A stretch of 8,790 nt of DNA from an uncultured Saprospiraceae bacterium (lineage in GTDB: Bacteria > Bacteroidota > Bacteroidia > Chitinophagales > Saprospiraceae), in NCBI GenBank assembly GCA_938044055.1, contig CALIQO010000149.1:1-8790 (forward strand). The letters run 5' to 3'. A model generated the notes under the pieces. The model had not been told where the DNA came from. It saw only the letters and a program-made list of their open reading frames with translations, and searched no databases. Position numbers and translations under genes: made by a program. This document shows positions 1 through 5,903 of this stretch, in pieces; the stretch's first letter is position 1, and every line of letters starts with the position of its first letter.

Positions 1-148
1 GGTCGATATCCCGGTGTAAGGTGATTCCTTTCTGGATATCATGATCCAATAATTTCACCTCCTTATTTTTGAGAAAATCACCTAAAAAATTCCCTACCAA
101 AAGTTTTTCGTCAGAGCAAGAAAGATACATATGAGCAAGAAAATTCAC
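1..148 (-). CDS. acpH: ACP phosphodiesterase (AcpH/DUF479 family), N-terminal fragment cut by the window edge
   Basis: Read on the minus strand from GTG 148, the frame is open to base 1 and gives 49 residues. It begins VNFLAHMYLS and contains LLVGNFLGDF (residues 16-25) and GITLHRDID (residues 41-49). This is the conserved start of ACP phosphodiesterases (MNFLAHL, then GNxLxDF, then IxxHRxID), HD-like hydrolases that remove the 4'-phosphopantetheine arm from holo-acyl carrier protein in the cytoplasm. The family is about 190 residues long, so roughly three quarters lies outside the window. GTG is the only sensible start: an in-frame TAA lies five codons upstream, and the family's NFLAH motif begins at the second codon. 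No Shine-Dalgarno is visible. The gene diverges from the TPR gene at 268. The family call rests on motif recognition in a short fragment, but the match is dense. Confidence 0.82.
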   Translation of the reverse strand, partial: MNFLAHMYLSCSDEKLLVGNFLGDFLKNKEVKLLDHDIQKGITLHRDID

Positions 149-203
149 TGAATTCGGTGTTTAATTGTGAGAAAAAGGCCTAAAATTGAAAATCTATGCA
201 TTA

Positions 204-217
204 ATAATGATCATTAT
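204..217. promoter_or_regulatory. 14-base perfect palindrome in the acpH/TPR divergent promoter region (possible operator)
   Basis: ATAATGATCATTAT is a perfect inverted repeat with no spacer. It lies in the 119-base region between the divergent acpH and TPR genes, about 25 bases upstream of the proposed -7 element of the TPR gene and next to the minus-strand sequence TAGATTTT (196-189), a poor -7 candidate for acpH. Position and symmetry fit a binding site for a dimeric regulator. It resembles a Fur box with the centre shortened by three bases, but that is only a likeness. In AT-rich DNA a palindrome like this can arise by chance. Confidence 0.3.
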
Positions 218-241
218 ATATCCATAATTGGTGAGAATAAC

Positions 242-249
242 TATTTTTG
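242..249 (+). promoter_or_regulatory. Bacteroidota-type -7 promoter element for the TPR gene
   Basis: TATTTTTG matches the Bacteroidota primary-sigma -7 consensus TAnnTTTG at every fixed base. It ends 18 bases before the ATG at 268, which would give a 5' leader of only about 10-15 bases. No convincing -33 TTG is seen at the usual spacing of about 19-21 bases; the nearest TTG (228-230) is too close, so the call is tentative. If real, it also rules out the in-frame TTG at 247, which lies inside the element, as the start codon. Confidence 0.35.
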
Positions 250-267
250 CGAAAATTTTCTAGAAAC

Positions 268-954
268 ATGGCGAAGAGTAGAAGGCCTAAAAATAAGGCA
301 AACGACGAAACATTAATTGACATTGTAGACGCAAGGGACAATGCTCAAAGTTACTTTGAGAGTAACAAAAATACTGTAATTGGAGTAGCAGCAGTTATCC
401 TAGGCTTAATTGCTTTAGGTGTTGTTTATTTCAATTTCTTTAAAGCACCGGCTGAGCAAGCTGCCAAGGATGCAATGTACAAGGCAGAAGAACAATTTGC
501 CAGAGACTCATTTGCACTAGCGCTGGAAAATCCAGGTGGTGGCTTAGGTGGCTTCCTCGATATCATCGATGAGTATTCAGGTACAAGCTCAGCGAATCTA
601 GCTAAGTATTATGCTGGTGTATGTTACCTAAACTTAGGAAAGTATGAAGTTGCTGCAGAATACCTAGAAGAATATAGTGCTTCAGGAAGTATTACACCTA
701 CTATGAAGAATGGTGCACTCGGTGATGCCTATTCTGAAATAGGAGATTTTGACAAAGCATTGTCGTTATACAAGAAGGCTTCAAGTGGAGACAATGATCT
801 GCTTACACCTTATTACCTTATGAAACTAGGCCTTCTGTCTGAAAAACAAGGAGATACGGAACAAGCGGTTACCGCTTATAACAGAATTAAAGAAGATTTC
901 CCTAATAGCTCAGAAGGAAATAGAATAGATCGATATATCTCAAGATTGCAGTAA
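268..954 (+). CDS. Membrane-anchored tetratricopeptide repeat protein, YfgM-like in layout
   Basis: The 228-residue protein starts with a basic cytoplasmic tail (KSRRPKNK, residues 3-10). One transmembrane helix follows at about residues 36-56 (TVIGVAAVILGLIALGVVYF). The rest is a TPR domain, with repeats recognisable near 110-137 (AKYYAGVCYLNLGKYEVAAEYL), 146-172 (GDAYSEIGDFDKALSLYKK) and 182-213 (KLGLLSEKQGDTEQAVTAY). The positive-inside rule predicts that the TPR part faces the periplasm. Topology and size are those of E. coli YfgM, a SecYEG/PpiD-associated periplasmic chaperone partner; that role is inference from layout, not from shared motifs. ATG 268 is chosen over TTG 247 because the TTG lies in the putative promoter. 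The gene has its own terminator at 977-1010, so it is probably monocistronic although ribH follows on the same strand. No symbol is justified. Confidence 0.85.
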   Translation: MAKSRRPKNKANDETLIDIVDARDNAQSYFESNKNTVIGVAAVILGLIALGVVYFNFFKAPAEQAAKDAMYKAEEQFARDSFALALENPGGGLGGFLDIIDEYSGTSSANLAKYYAGVCYLNLGKYEVAAEYLEEYSASGSITPTMKNGALGDAYSEIGDFDKALSLYKKASSGDNDLLTPYYLMKLGLLSEKQGDTEQAVTAYNRIKEDFPNSSEGNRIDRYISRLQ

Positions 955-976
955 TCGATTTTATAAAGAATTAATT

Positions 977-1010
977 AAAGAGCTTATTCACCTGGATAAG
1001 CTCTTTTTTT
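977..1010 (+). terminator. Rho-independent terminator after the TPR gene
   Basis: An 11-base perfect stem (AAAGAGCTTAT at 977-987 with ATAAGCTCTTT at 996-1006) encloses an 8-base loop and runs into a seven-T tract (1004-1010). It begins 23 bases after the TPR stop codon. It separates that gene from ribH and implies that ribH has its own promoter. Confidence 0.9.
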
Positions 1011-1021
1011 ATTCCATTTTA

Positions 1022-1053
1022 TTGCAAACGAAAATCAAGTCTTTCTATATTTA
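1022..1053 (+). promoter_or_regulatory. Candidate ribH promoter
   Basis: TTG at 1022-1024 and TATATTTA at 1046-1053 are 21 bases apart. This fits the Bacteroidota arrangement of a -33 TTG and a -7 TAnnTTTG with one mismatch in the last base. The pair lies between the upstream terminator and the ribH ATG, leaving a leader of about 25 bases. No FMN riboswitch can be fitted in the 73 bases between the terminator and ribH. Confidence 0.38.
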
Positions 1054-1083
1054 TCCTTCTACACCTAAATTAAATAAAACTAC

Positions 1084-1602
1084 ATGTCTAGTAAAGATAA
1101 AAGCCTCTCCGAAGTAGAACTTCCTAATCTGAGTCAACCTGGACGGTTGCATATCGGAATAGTTGTCTCAGAATGGAACGACGACATCACTATGCCCTTG
1201 AAAGATGGTTGCTATTCTACCCTACTTTCAGCTGGAATTACAGAAGACCATATACATGTTGTTACAGTTCCTGGAGCCTATGAACTTCCACTCGGTGCCA
1301 GACTGCTTGCGGGAAAAGAAAAACTCGATGCAGTCGTGTGTATAGGTTGTGTCATCAAGGGAGAAACGAAACACGATGAATACATCAATAACGCGGTAGC
1401 ACAGGGAATCATGAATCTAGGATTGTCAAGTGGCAAGCCTGTGATCTACGGCGTATTAACACCTAACTCTAAGGAGCAAGCCATCGCTAGAGCTGGTGGC
1501 AAGCATGGCAATAAAGGAATAGAAGCCGCCGCCACAGCCTTAAGAATGATCGGTTTATCGCAAGAATTGCATCACAGCAAACAATCCATTGGATTCTCAT
1601 AA
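1084..1602 (+). CDS. ribH: 6,7-dimethyl-8-ribityllumazine synthase
   Basis: This 172-residue enzyme condenses 5-amino-6-(D-ribitylamino)uracil with 3,4-dihydroxy-2-butanone 4-phosphate to form the lumazine precursor of riboflavin. It is cytoplasmic, and the family forms pentamers or 60-mer shells. Diagnostic segments are visible: the substrate-binding SEWN (29-32), VPGAYELPLGARLL (62-75), CIGCVIKGETKHDEYI (86-101) with the catalytic histidine at 97, PVIYGVLTPNSKEQA (119-133) and RAGGKHGNKG (136-145), the phosphate-binding end. Length is slightly above the usual 150-165 because of an N-terminal extension and a polar C-terminal tail. ATG 1084 is preceded by an A-rich leader without a Shine-Dalgarno, as is common in this phylum. 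No other rib genes are nearby. The following gene starts 10 bases after its stop, so the two are probably cotranscribed. Confidence 0.97.
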   Translation: MSSKDKSLSEVELPNLSQPGRLHIGIVVSEWNDDITMPLKDGCYSTLLSAGITEDHIHVVTVPGAYELPLGARLLAGKEKLDAVVCIGCVIKGETKHDEYINNAVAQGIMNLGLSSGKPVIYGVLTPNSKEQAIARAGGKHGNKGIEAAATALRMIGLSQELHHSKQSIGFS

Positions 1603-1612
1603 ACAAGGTACT

Positions 1613-2458
1613 ATGCGTATATCAATTATTGAAACTGGTTTTTTTAAACTGGATGGTGGAGCCATGTTTGGTGTTGTCCCTAAATCTATGTGGAACAGAC
1701 TGAATCCTGCAGATGAAAAAAATCTATGTACTTGGTCCATGCGGTGCTTGCTGGTTGAAGACGGAGAAAGAAAAATATTAATTGACACAGGTATAGGGAA
1801 TAAACAAAATGAAAAATTCAGATCCCATTTCGAGCCACACGGGGTTAAAACCTTGATTTCTTCGCTTGCCGACCATGGGGTCAAGCCAGAAGACATAACA
1901 GATGTCTTACTCACACACATGCATTTCGATCATGTCGGTGGAGCAATTATCAAGGAAGGCGACCATCTGATTCCACAATTCCCACATGCTACCTACTGGA
2001 GCAATGAGAAACACTACAAATGGGCCATTGACCCTAATCCTAGAGAAGCTGCCAGCTTCTTAAAAGAAAACATCCTTCCACTGAAGGAACAAAATGTATT
2101 GAAATTTATAGATGTAGAAGAAGGTGTTTCATTTACAGATCGGATCTCTCTGCACTTCGTCTACGGCCATACGGAAGCCATGATGCTTCCACATATAAAA
2201 ATGGACGACGGAAGAACCTTAATCTATACAGCAGACCTTGTCCCATCTTCTCATCATGTCCGCCTGCCTTATGTTATGGCCTACGATATACGTCCGCTGG
2301 ATACGTTGAAAGAAAAATCTGAATTGTACGAACGTGCTTCTGGTATGGATGCTGTTTTCCTTTTCGAACACGACCCAGTTGTAGAAGCGGGAGTCCTTAA
2401 AAAAGATGATAGAGGAAGGTGGAAACTAGGACACTCAGGAGATTTATCGATTATTTAA
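1613..2458 (+). CDS. MBL-fold metallo-hydrolase
   Basis: This is a 281-residue cytoplasmic metallo-beta-lactamase-fold hydrolase with no signal peptide. The full dinuclear metal set is present, numbered from ATG 1613: HMHFDH at 102-107, the GHT histidine at 186, the bridging aspartate in YTADL at 208 and the last histidine in FEHDP at 253. An ILIDTGIG strand-turn (56-63) also belongs to the fold. The overall pattern resembles the AHL-lactonase-like and related esterase branch of the superfamily, but the substrate cannot be read from the sequence. A TTG at 1589 could extend the protein by eight residues into ribH; ATG 1613, just after AAGG at 1605-1608, is preferred and begins MRISIIETGFFKLDGG. 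Placement 10 bases behind ribH and 13 before the DUF4199 gene suggests one operon, though no functional link to riboflavin is evident. Confidence 0.92.
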   Translation: MRISIIETGFFKLDGGAMFGVVPKSMWNRLNPADEKNLCTWSMRCLLVEDGERKILIDTGIGNKQNEKFRSHFEPHGVKTLISSLADHGVKPEDITDVLLTHMHFDHVGGAIIKEGDHLIPQFPHATYWSNEKHYKWAIDPNPREAASFLKENILPLKEQNVLKFIDVEEGVSFTDRISLHFVYGHTEAMMLPHIKMDDGRTLIYTADLVPSSHHVRLPYVMAYDIRPLDTLKEKSELYERASGMDAVFLFEHDPVVEAGVLKKDDRGRWKLGHSGDLSII

Positions 2459-2471
2459 AACCACAAAGCGG

Positions 2472-2951
2472 ATGCTTAAGAACAGAACAACAGAAATCAG
2501 ATGGGCACTCCTTTTTTCTTTAGTGACTATCCTATGGATGGCACTAGAAAAATCAATGGGTTATCACGGAGACAACATCGCGGGATACCAGAAATTCACT
2601 TACTTTTTTATTCCTGTTTCTTTCTTGGTTTATTTTTTGGCTTTGCGAGATGCTCGTAAGAAAAGAGGAGGTATAACATCGTTCAAGGAAAGCTTGATTT
2701 CTGGAATACTGATATCCATATTCATTGCCATATTTGCCCCATTAACTCAATGGATCATCCATAACTTTATCACACCTGATTTCTTAAGTAACCTATCTCA
2801 GTATGCTGTATTAGAAGATGGAATCGACCCTGAGCAGGCAGATACTTTCTTTACTATTCCTAATTATATGAAACAGACTGCCATCCGTGCCCCAATTACC
2901 GGAACGGTAATCTCGTTACTCCTTTCACTTATTATCAGAAATGATCAGTGA
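2472..2951 (+). CDS. DUF4199-type four-helix inner-membrane protein
   Basis: A 159-residue protein with hydrophobic segments at about 11-26, 42-58, 76-98 and 139-155, and short charged loops (DARKKRGG at 60-67; the longest non-membrane stretch is 101-138). Arrangement, length and a second loop rich in Lys/Arg followed by SFKESLISG match the DUF4199 family, which is nearly confined to Bacteroidota and has no established function. The family name is assigned by recognition of pattern, not by a search. The ATG at 2472 is 13 bases after the metallo-hydrolase stop, so the gene is probably the last of the ribH transcript. Its 3' end overlaps that of the minus-strand dihydroorotase gene by 7 bases. 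Confidence 0.8.
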   Translation: MLKNRTTEIRWALLFSLVTILWMALEKSMGYHGDNIAGYQKFTYFFIPVSFLVYFLALRDARKKRGGITSFKESLISGILISIFIAIFAPLTQWIIHNFITPDFLSNLSQYAVLEDGIDPEQADTFFTIPNYMKQTAIRAPITGTVISLLLSLIIRNDQ

Positions 2952-4282
2952 GAAGTATGGAAGTGTAATCGCTGTCCACCGCCCTGTATAAAGAATCCCC
3001 CATCTCGGTAGCATGTTCTCCCATTGATAATTGTTTCCTTGACCTTGCCCTTCATTGTTCTTCCTTCCAGCGGTGACCATCCACACTTATATAGGATATT
3101 GTCTGTTGCTATCGTCCACTCTTCTTCAAGATCCACCAAGGTTAGATCGGCATAGTATCCTTCTCTTAAGTAGCCTCGTTCAGCCAGTTTAAAACACCTA
3201 GCCGGATCATGACACATTTTCTGTACGATATGCTCTAGACTTATCTTACCACTGTGGTAATAGGACAACATGATGTTAAGCGTATGTTGTATGAGTGGCA
3301 ATCCAGATGGTGCTTGTGCATAGGGCTTGCTTTTCTCTTCTATAGTATGAGGCGCATGATCTGTTGCTATGATATCTATCCTACCATCAAGTACTGCTTC
3401 GAATATTGCTGCTCTGTCAGAGGGTTTCTTGATGGCGGGATTACAGATGATTTTATTTCCCAGTTGAGGGTAATCTTCTTGAGAAAAGTATAAGTGATGT
3501 ACACAGGCTTCAGAAGTAATCTTCTTCTCCTCAAGTGGGATATCATTTCGAAACAATGCGAGTTCTTTCTCAGTTGTAATATGCAAGATATGGAGCCTCG
3601 TTCCATGCTTAGCTGCAAGATCTCTAGCGTATGATGAAGAAATGTAACAGCCTTCTTCAGATCGTATCATGGGATGGTGGATAGCAGAAAGAGTGTCTCC
3701 GTACTTTTCCGCAAAAATTGCCTTGTTGTTTCTGATGGTTGCTTCATCCTCACAATGCGTAGCGATCAACATAGGAACTTGAGAAAACAGTCCTTCTAGC
3801 GTTACTGGGTCATCTACAAGCATATTACCTGTACTTGATCCCATGAATGCTTTGATACCGCAGACGGTCGTCTCATCTGTTTTCAATACTTCTTCTAGAT
3901 TGTCGTTGCTTGCACCCATAAAAAAGGAATAATTGGTATAAGCGGTGCGGGCTGCAATGTCATACTTCTCTTGTAGAGCAGTCTGGGTTAAGGCTGGTGG
4001 CTTCGTATTAGGCATTTCCATAAAGGAGGTTACGCCTCCAGCGAGTGCTGCTCTTGATTCTGTAGCAATATTGCCCTTATGTGTCAATCCGGGTTCTCTA
4101 AAATGCACTTGATCATCTATAATTCCAGGTATTACTACCATGCCACTTGCATCGATCTCCTCGGCAACACCTTCTATGATCCCACCGACCTTAGAAATTC
4201 TATCACCAACAATTTCAATATCTCCTTCTAGAATGGCGCCTTCATTGATATATCTGGCGTTTTTTATGATTTTTTTCCTCAT
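2945..4282 (-). CDS. pyrC: Dihydroorotase (cyclic amidohydrolase superfamily)
   Basis: A 445-residue TIM-barrel amidohydrolase that interconverts N-carbamoyl-L-aspartate and L-dihydroorotate in de novo pyrimidine synthesis. Visible motifs are PGIIDDQVHFREPGLTHKG (52-70), EMPNTKPPA (89-97), IKAFMGSSTGNM (143-154) with Lys144 as likely carboxylated metal ligand, THCEDE (175-180), LHILHITT (230-237) and ATDHAPH (306-312) with the catalytic aspartate at 308. The first metal-site motif, usually HxH, is Gln58-Val-His60 here. I believe this variant is widespread in Bacteroidota dihydroorotases, but the family also includes allantoinase- and dihydropyrimidinase-like enzymes; FREPG and MPNT favour dihydroorotase. 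The start ATG at 4282 begins MRKKIIKNARYI at the usual family N-terminus. It is transcribed away from rocD and no other pyrimidine genes are in view. Confidence 0.9.
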   Translation of the reverse strand: MRKKIIKNARYINEGAILEGDIEIVGDRISKVGGIIEGVAEEIDASGMVVIPGIIDDQVHFREPGLTHKGNIATESRAALAGGVTSFMEMPNTKPPALTQTALQEKYDIAARTAYTNYSFFMGASNDNLEEVLKTDETTVCGIKAFMGSSTGNMLVDDPVTLEGLFSQVPMLIATHCEDEATIRNNKAIFAEKYGDTLSAIHHPMIRSEEGCYISSSYARDLAAKHGTRLHILHITTEKELALFRNDIPLEEKKITSEACVHHLYFSQEDYPQLGNKIICNPAIKKPSDRAAIFEAVLDGRIDIIATDHAPHTIEEKSKPYAQAPSGLPLIQHTLNIMLSYYHSGKISLEHIVQKMCHDPARCFKLAERGYLREGYYADLTLVDLEEEWTIATDNILYKCGWSPLEGRTMKGKVKETIINGRTCYRDGGFFIQGGGQRLHFHTSH

Positions 4283-4391
4283 AATGCTAAGGTAAGTTAT
4301 CCTTACTTAACATACGATATAAAATTCTAAATGAGAAGTTCATTCTACTTACTTATCTTCGCAGAATTAAGTAACCATCTTATAAAAGACT
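4283..4391. other. Divergent intergenic region between pyrC and rocD
   Basis: These 109 AT-rich bases must hold the start signals for both genes. No perfect TAnnTTTG element was found on either strand; TATCTTCG (plus) and TAGAATTT (minus) are the nearest and are weak. A short inverted repeat, GTAAG-TTATC-CTTAC (about 4292-4306), sits just upstream of the pyrC start. I see no reliable operator. Confidence 0.4.
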
Positions 4392-5666
4392 ATGATAGAA
4401 AATAGGCGCATGACATCACAAGAATTGATGGCTCTTGAAGACAGATATGGAGCCCATAATTACCATCCCCTTCCCGTGGTATTATCTAAGGGAAAAGGAG
4501 TCTATGTCTGGGATGCCGAAGGAAAAAAATACTTCGATTTTTTATCAGCATATTCCGCTGTGAATCAAGGCCATTGCCATCCGAGAATCATAGATGCGCT
4601 TACACAACAAGCTCAAGAACTCACCTTAACTTCAAGGGCTTTTTACAACGACCAACTGGGCGTATATGAGAAATTTCTGACCAACTATTTCGGGTATGAA
4701 AAAGTGCTTCCGATGAATACAGGAGTAGAGGCTGTAGAGACCGCTCTAAAACTCTGTAGAAAATGGGCTTATACTAAAAAGGGGATTCCAGAAAACAAGG
4801 CTAAAATAATTTTTGCGTCTGGAAACTTTCATGGCCGGACTATGGCTGTTATATCTGCAAGTGTAGACCCTGATTCTACCAAAGGCTTCGGTCCGTATAT
4901 GCCGGGTTATGAAATCATTCCGTACAACGACTTAGAAGCGCTCAAGCTATCACTAGAAGATCCTAATGTCGCAGGCTTTATTGTTGAGCCCATCCAGGGA
5001 GAAGCAGGTGTTGTTGTCCCTGATGCCAACTATCTACCAGAAGTAAAAAGAATGTGTAAAGAAAAAAATGTTCTTTTTATAGCTGATGAAGTCCAGACAG
5101 GTATAGCCAGGACAGGAAGACTGCTAGCTACATGTGGCAATTGCACTTGTGCAGGTAAGTGCGAAAACAATTACGAAACGAGGGCAGATATTCTAGTTCT
5201 AGGTAAGGCAATCTCTGGTGGGGTTTTTCCAGTATCTGCTGTGCTTGCTGATGATGATATTATGTTGTGTATAAAACCGGGCGAACACGGTTCTACTTTC
5301 GGTGGGAATCCGCTAGCCTGTGCAGTTGCAACAACTGCCTTACAAGTAATCGATGATGAAGGCCTCTCCCAGAATGCAGAGAAGCTGGGAATTGTTTTTA
5401 GAAATCGCATGCAGCAACTTGTAGATAAGAGCGACTTAGTCAATCTAGTCAGAGGAAAAGGCTTGCTTAATGCTATTGTTATCAATGATACTGAAGACAG
5501 CAAGACGGCTTGGAACATATGCGTCAACCTTAAGGAGAATGGATTACTGGCTAAGCCTACACATGGAAATATTATCAGATTCGCACCACCTCTTGTAATG
5601 ACGGAAGAAGAGATTCATCAGTGTTGCGATATCATAGAAAAAACCATCCTTGAATTCCAGATATAA
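4392..5666 (+). CDS. rocD: Ornithine--oxo-acid aminotransferase with a cysteine-rich insertion
   Basis: A 424-residue class III PLP enzyme that transfers the delta-amino group of L-ornithine to 2-oxoglutarate, giving glutamate-5-semialdehyde and glutamate; it links arginine breakdown to proline and glutamate. Conserved segments resemble the eukaryotic enzyme closely: [10 protein letters not shown] (20-29), [13 protein letters not shown] (52-64), LPMNTGVEA (106-114), GNFHGRT (144-150), [13 protein letters not shown] (198-210), ADEVQTG (231-237), the Schiff-base lysine 272 in [19 protein letters not shown] (297-308) and LLAKPTHG...IRFAPPL (385-401). Between ARTGRLLA and the lysine motif lies an insertion of about 11 residues relative to the human enzyme, with Cys248, 251, 253 and 257 (CxxCxCxxxC). 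The ATG at 4392 is used; ATG 4410 (seventh codon, [10 protein letters not shown]) is an equally plausible start. It diverges from pyrC. Confidence 0.95.
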   Translation: MIENRRMTSQELMALEDRYGAHNYHPLPVVLSKGKGVYVWDAEGKKYFDFLSAYSAVNQGHCHPRIIDALTQQAQELTLTSRAFYNDQLGVYEKFLTNYFGYEKVLPMNTGVEAVETALKLCRKWAYTKKGIPENKAKIIFASGNFHGRTMAVISASVDPDSTKGFGPYMPGYEIIPYNDLEALKLSLEDPNVAGFIVEPIQGEAGVVVPDANYLPEVKRMCKEKNVLFIADEVQTGIARTGRLLATCGNCTCAGKCENNYETRADILVLGKAISGGVFPVSAVLADDDIMLCIKPGEHGSTFGGNPLACAVATTALQVIDDEGLSQNAEKLGIVFRNRMQQLVDKSDLVNLVRGKGLLNAIVINDTEDSKTAWNICVNLKENGLLAKPTHGNIIRFAPPLVMTEEEIHQCCDIIEKTILEFQI

Positions 5667-5702
5667 TAGCTTAATAAGACGGTAAGTTTTCCTTTTATAT
5701 AC

Positions 5703-5731
5703 ATTTCCTATAATCGCGGACAGGAAGTTTT
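5703..5731 (+). terminator. Weak terminator-like hairpin downstream of rocD
   Basis: ATTTCCT (5703-5709) can pair with AGGAAGT (5722-5728), including one T-G wobble, around a 12-base loop, followed by only four Ts. It is the best candidate for ending the rocD transcript, 36 bases past its stop, but it is short and its T tract is poor. Confidence 0.25.
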
Positions 5732-5903
5732 ATAATAGAAGCTGTTAAAGATGAAATAAATCACATATTAATTGCGTATATATTACCAGTACTGATAATA
5801 TATTCAGACATTTGTGCCTTGGTTTATAAGGCTTACTAATCGCTTATTGACGTTAGCAATACCTTATTTTATTAGATCGCATGAAATGGCGAAGACGCAA
5901 TTT
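5732..5903. other. Intergenic region upstream of the large TPR gene
   Basis: About 170 AT-rich bases with no gene on either strand. The only structure noticed is the inverted repeat at 5826-5867: ATAAGG (5826-5831) with CCTTAT (5862-5867), and inside it CTAAT (5836-5840) with GTTAG (5852-5856, one wobble). No convincing -33/-7 pair was found; TTG 5847-5849 with TATTTTAT 5865-5872 is a poor candidate with a short spacer. The promoter of the large TPR gene presumably lies here. Confidence 0.4.

Noticed and set aside
247..267. In-frame TTG as an earlier start for the membrane TPR protein.
   Set aside because: It lies within the TATTTTTG -7-like element, and ATG 268 gives a standard basic N-terminus before the membrane helix.
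175..292. Direct repeat AAGGCCTAAAA at 175-185 and 282-292.
   Set aside because: Only 11 bases, and the second copy is in the coding sequence of the TPR gene; probably coincidence.
1589..1612. TTG start for the metallo-hydrolase overlapping the end of ribH.
   Set aside because: ATG 1613 begins right at the fold's first strand and has AAGG upstream; the extra eight residues look like read-through of the ribH 3' end.
1597..1920. Minus-strand open frame of 107 codons inside the metallo-hydrolase gene.
   Set aside because: It is antisense to a gene with full metal-ligand motifs and its translation shows no recognisable domain.
3254..3618. Short open frames on both strands within pyrC.
   Set aside because: They overlap conserved dihydroorotase sequence in other frames and have no protein-like features.
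5133..5162. Cysteine cluster in RocD read as a fused zinc-finger domain.
   Set aside because: The insertion is only about 11 residues, too small for an independent domain; it is kept as a loop feature of RocD.
5171..5527. Minus-strand open frame of 118 codons inside rocD.
   Set aside because: Shadow of a strongly conserved gene; no family recognised.
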